Assembly: GCA_003563865.1 (NCBI GenBank)
Contig: PWTP01000110.1
Location: 1-13,275 of the forward strand
Source of the DNA: Dehalococcoidia bacterium
GTDB taxonomy: Bacteria; Chloroflexota; Dehalococcoidia; Dehalococcoidales; CSSed11-197
Direction of reading: 5' to 3'
DNA: 13,275 nucleotides
The notes below the pieces were generated by a model. That model was not told the origin of the DNA, made no database searches, and saw only the letters and a list, made by a program, of their open reading frames with translations. Numbering within the stretch: the stretch's first letter is position 1; each line of letters starts with the position of its first letter. Below, piece by piece: positions 12,830-13,275 of the stretch. The translations under genes and the position numbers were made by a program.

Positions 12830-13275
12830 ATGCAAAATAACAGTAAATTACCAATAAAAAAACTGCTATCGGGCAATGAAGCAATTGCGCTGGGGGCCTA
12901 TCATGCCGGTTTACGAGTAGCGACAGCTTATCCTGGCACTCCAAGCACAGAAATACTTGAAAACATTGCCCGTTTTTATGATGTATATGCTGAATGGTCT
13001 ACTAACGAAAAGGTCGCACTGGAAGTGGCTTTGGGAGCTTCATATGCAGGAGTAAAAGCCCTTGCCAGCATGAAACATGTCGGCCTCAATGTAGCAGCAG
13101 ACCCATTAATTTCTGCCTCTATTACCGGAATAAAAGGCGGCTTTGTAATAATAAGCGCTGACGACCCGGGAATGCATAGTTCTCAAAACGAGCAGGACAA
13201 CCGTCACTATGCCAGGCTGGCTAAAATCCCGGTCATTGAACCGCATGACAGTCAATCTGCTTATGATTATATAAA
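12830..13275 (+). CDS. iorA: Indolepyruvate:ferredoxin oxidoreductase alpha subunit, N-terminal 148 residues (cut by window edge)
   Basis: Thiamine-diphosphate enzyme that oxidatively decarboxylates arylpyruvates to aryl-acyl-CoA with ferredoxin as acceptor, using CoA; usual in anaerobes. The visible N-terminal domain shows [12 protein letters not shown] (12-23), YPGTPSTEI (34-42), [17 protein letters not shown] (55-71), [13 protein letters not shown] (81-93) and [18 protein letters not shown] (111-128). These blocks are diagnostic of IorA. The C-terminal ThDP-binding half and ferredoxin domain lie beyond the window, and iorB is expected downstream. The ATG at 12830 has AGGA about 9 bases upstream. 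The 136-base gap before it holds only weak promoter-like hexamers (for example GATAAT at 12788-12793). Confidence 0.95.
   Translation, partial: MQNNSKLPIKKLLSGNEAIALGAYHAGLRVATAYPGTPSTEILENIARFYDVYAEWSTNEKVALEVALGASYAGVKALASMKHVGLNVAADPLISASITGIKGGFVIISADDPGMHSSQNEQDNRHYARLAKIPVIEPHDSQSAYDYI

Noticed and set aside
1..13275. CRISPR arrays, insertion sequences and ordinary tRNA genes
   Set aside because: No regularly spaced repeats, no transposase or terminal repeats, and no tRNA cloverleaf other than the tRNA-like part of tmRNA were seen.

Overview
The window looks like a housekeeping and accessory stretch of a bacterial chromosome from the Dehalococcoidia (Chloroflexota) or a close relative. 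The main clue is the tmRNA at 8063-8420, whose best tag reading frame encodes GEPELVLAG. As I recall it, the Dehalococcoides tag is GERELVLAG, which differs at one residue. Moderate G+C, a desulforedoxin-rubrerythrin pair and an indolepyruvate:ferredoxin oxidoreductase gene fit an anaerobe. The genus assignment is inference; no 16S or other marker is present.

Region 1 (1-4793, minus strand) reads nnr -> coaX -> coaBC, then, after a 187-base gap, valS, which runs off the left edge. nnr repairs damaged NAD(P)H. coaX and coaBC supply pantothenate phosphorylation and the next two steps of coenzyme A synthesis. The genes are 6-7 bases apart, and a good promoter lies upstream of the TTG start of nnr.

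Region 2 (4800-7500) concerns nucleotides and lipids. A plus-strand gene of the dCTP deaminase/dUTPase superfamily (probably a dUTPase) diverges from nnr. It converges on a minus-strand operon of a P-loop kinase-like protein, a dCMP deaminase and a diacylglycerol-kinase-type lipid kinase. The dUTPase and the dCMP deaminase would both produce dUMP for thymidylate synthesis. A near-consensus promoter drives the three-gene operon.

Region 3 (7500-8735) is trans-translation: smpB with ssrA (tmRNA) 14 bases downstream, so protein and RNA partner are adjacent. A perfect 14-base tandem duplication lies upstream of smpB. About 500 bases without an intact gene follow ssrA. They hold an orphan open segment that looks like the tail of a decayed gene, and then a clear intrinsic terminator.

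Region 4 (8760-9636) is an oxidative-stress operon. A sigma-70-type promoter with a 9+9 palindrome just downstream precedes a 45-residue desulforedoxin, whose stop overlaps the rubrerythrin start by one base.

Region 5 (9757-12693) is a tight three-gene set: a GNAT_6/CelD-like acyltransferase, a glycosyltransferase resembling mycothiol MshA over most of its length, and a PIG-L (MshB/BshB-type) N-deacetylase. Its product is unknown; a glycoside or thiol-glycoside pathway is the most interesting possibility here. The right edge cuts the start of iorA (12830 onward).

I saw no CRISPR array, insertion sequence, integrase or ordinary tRNA.
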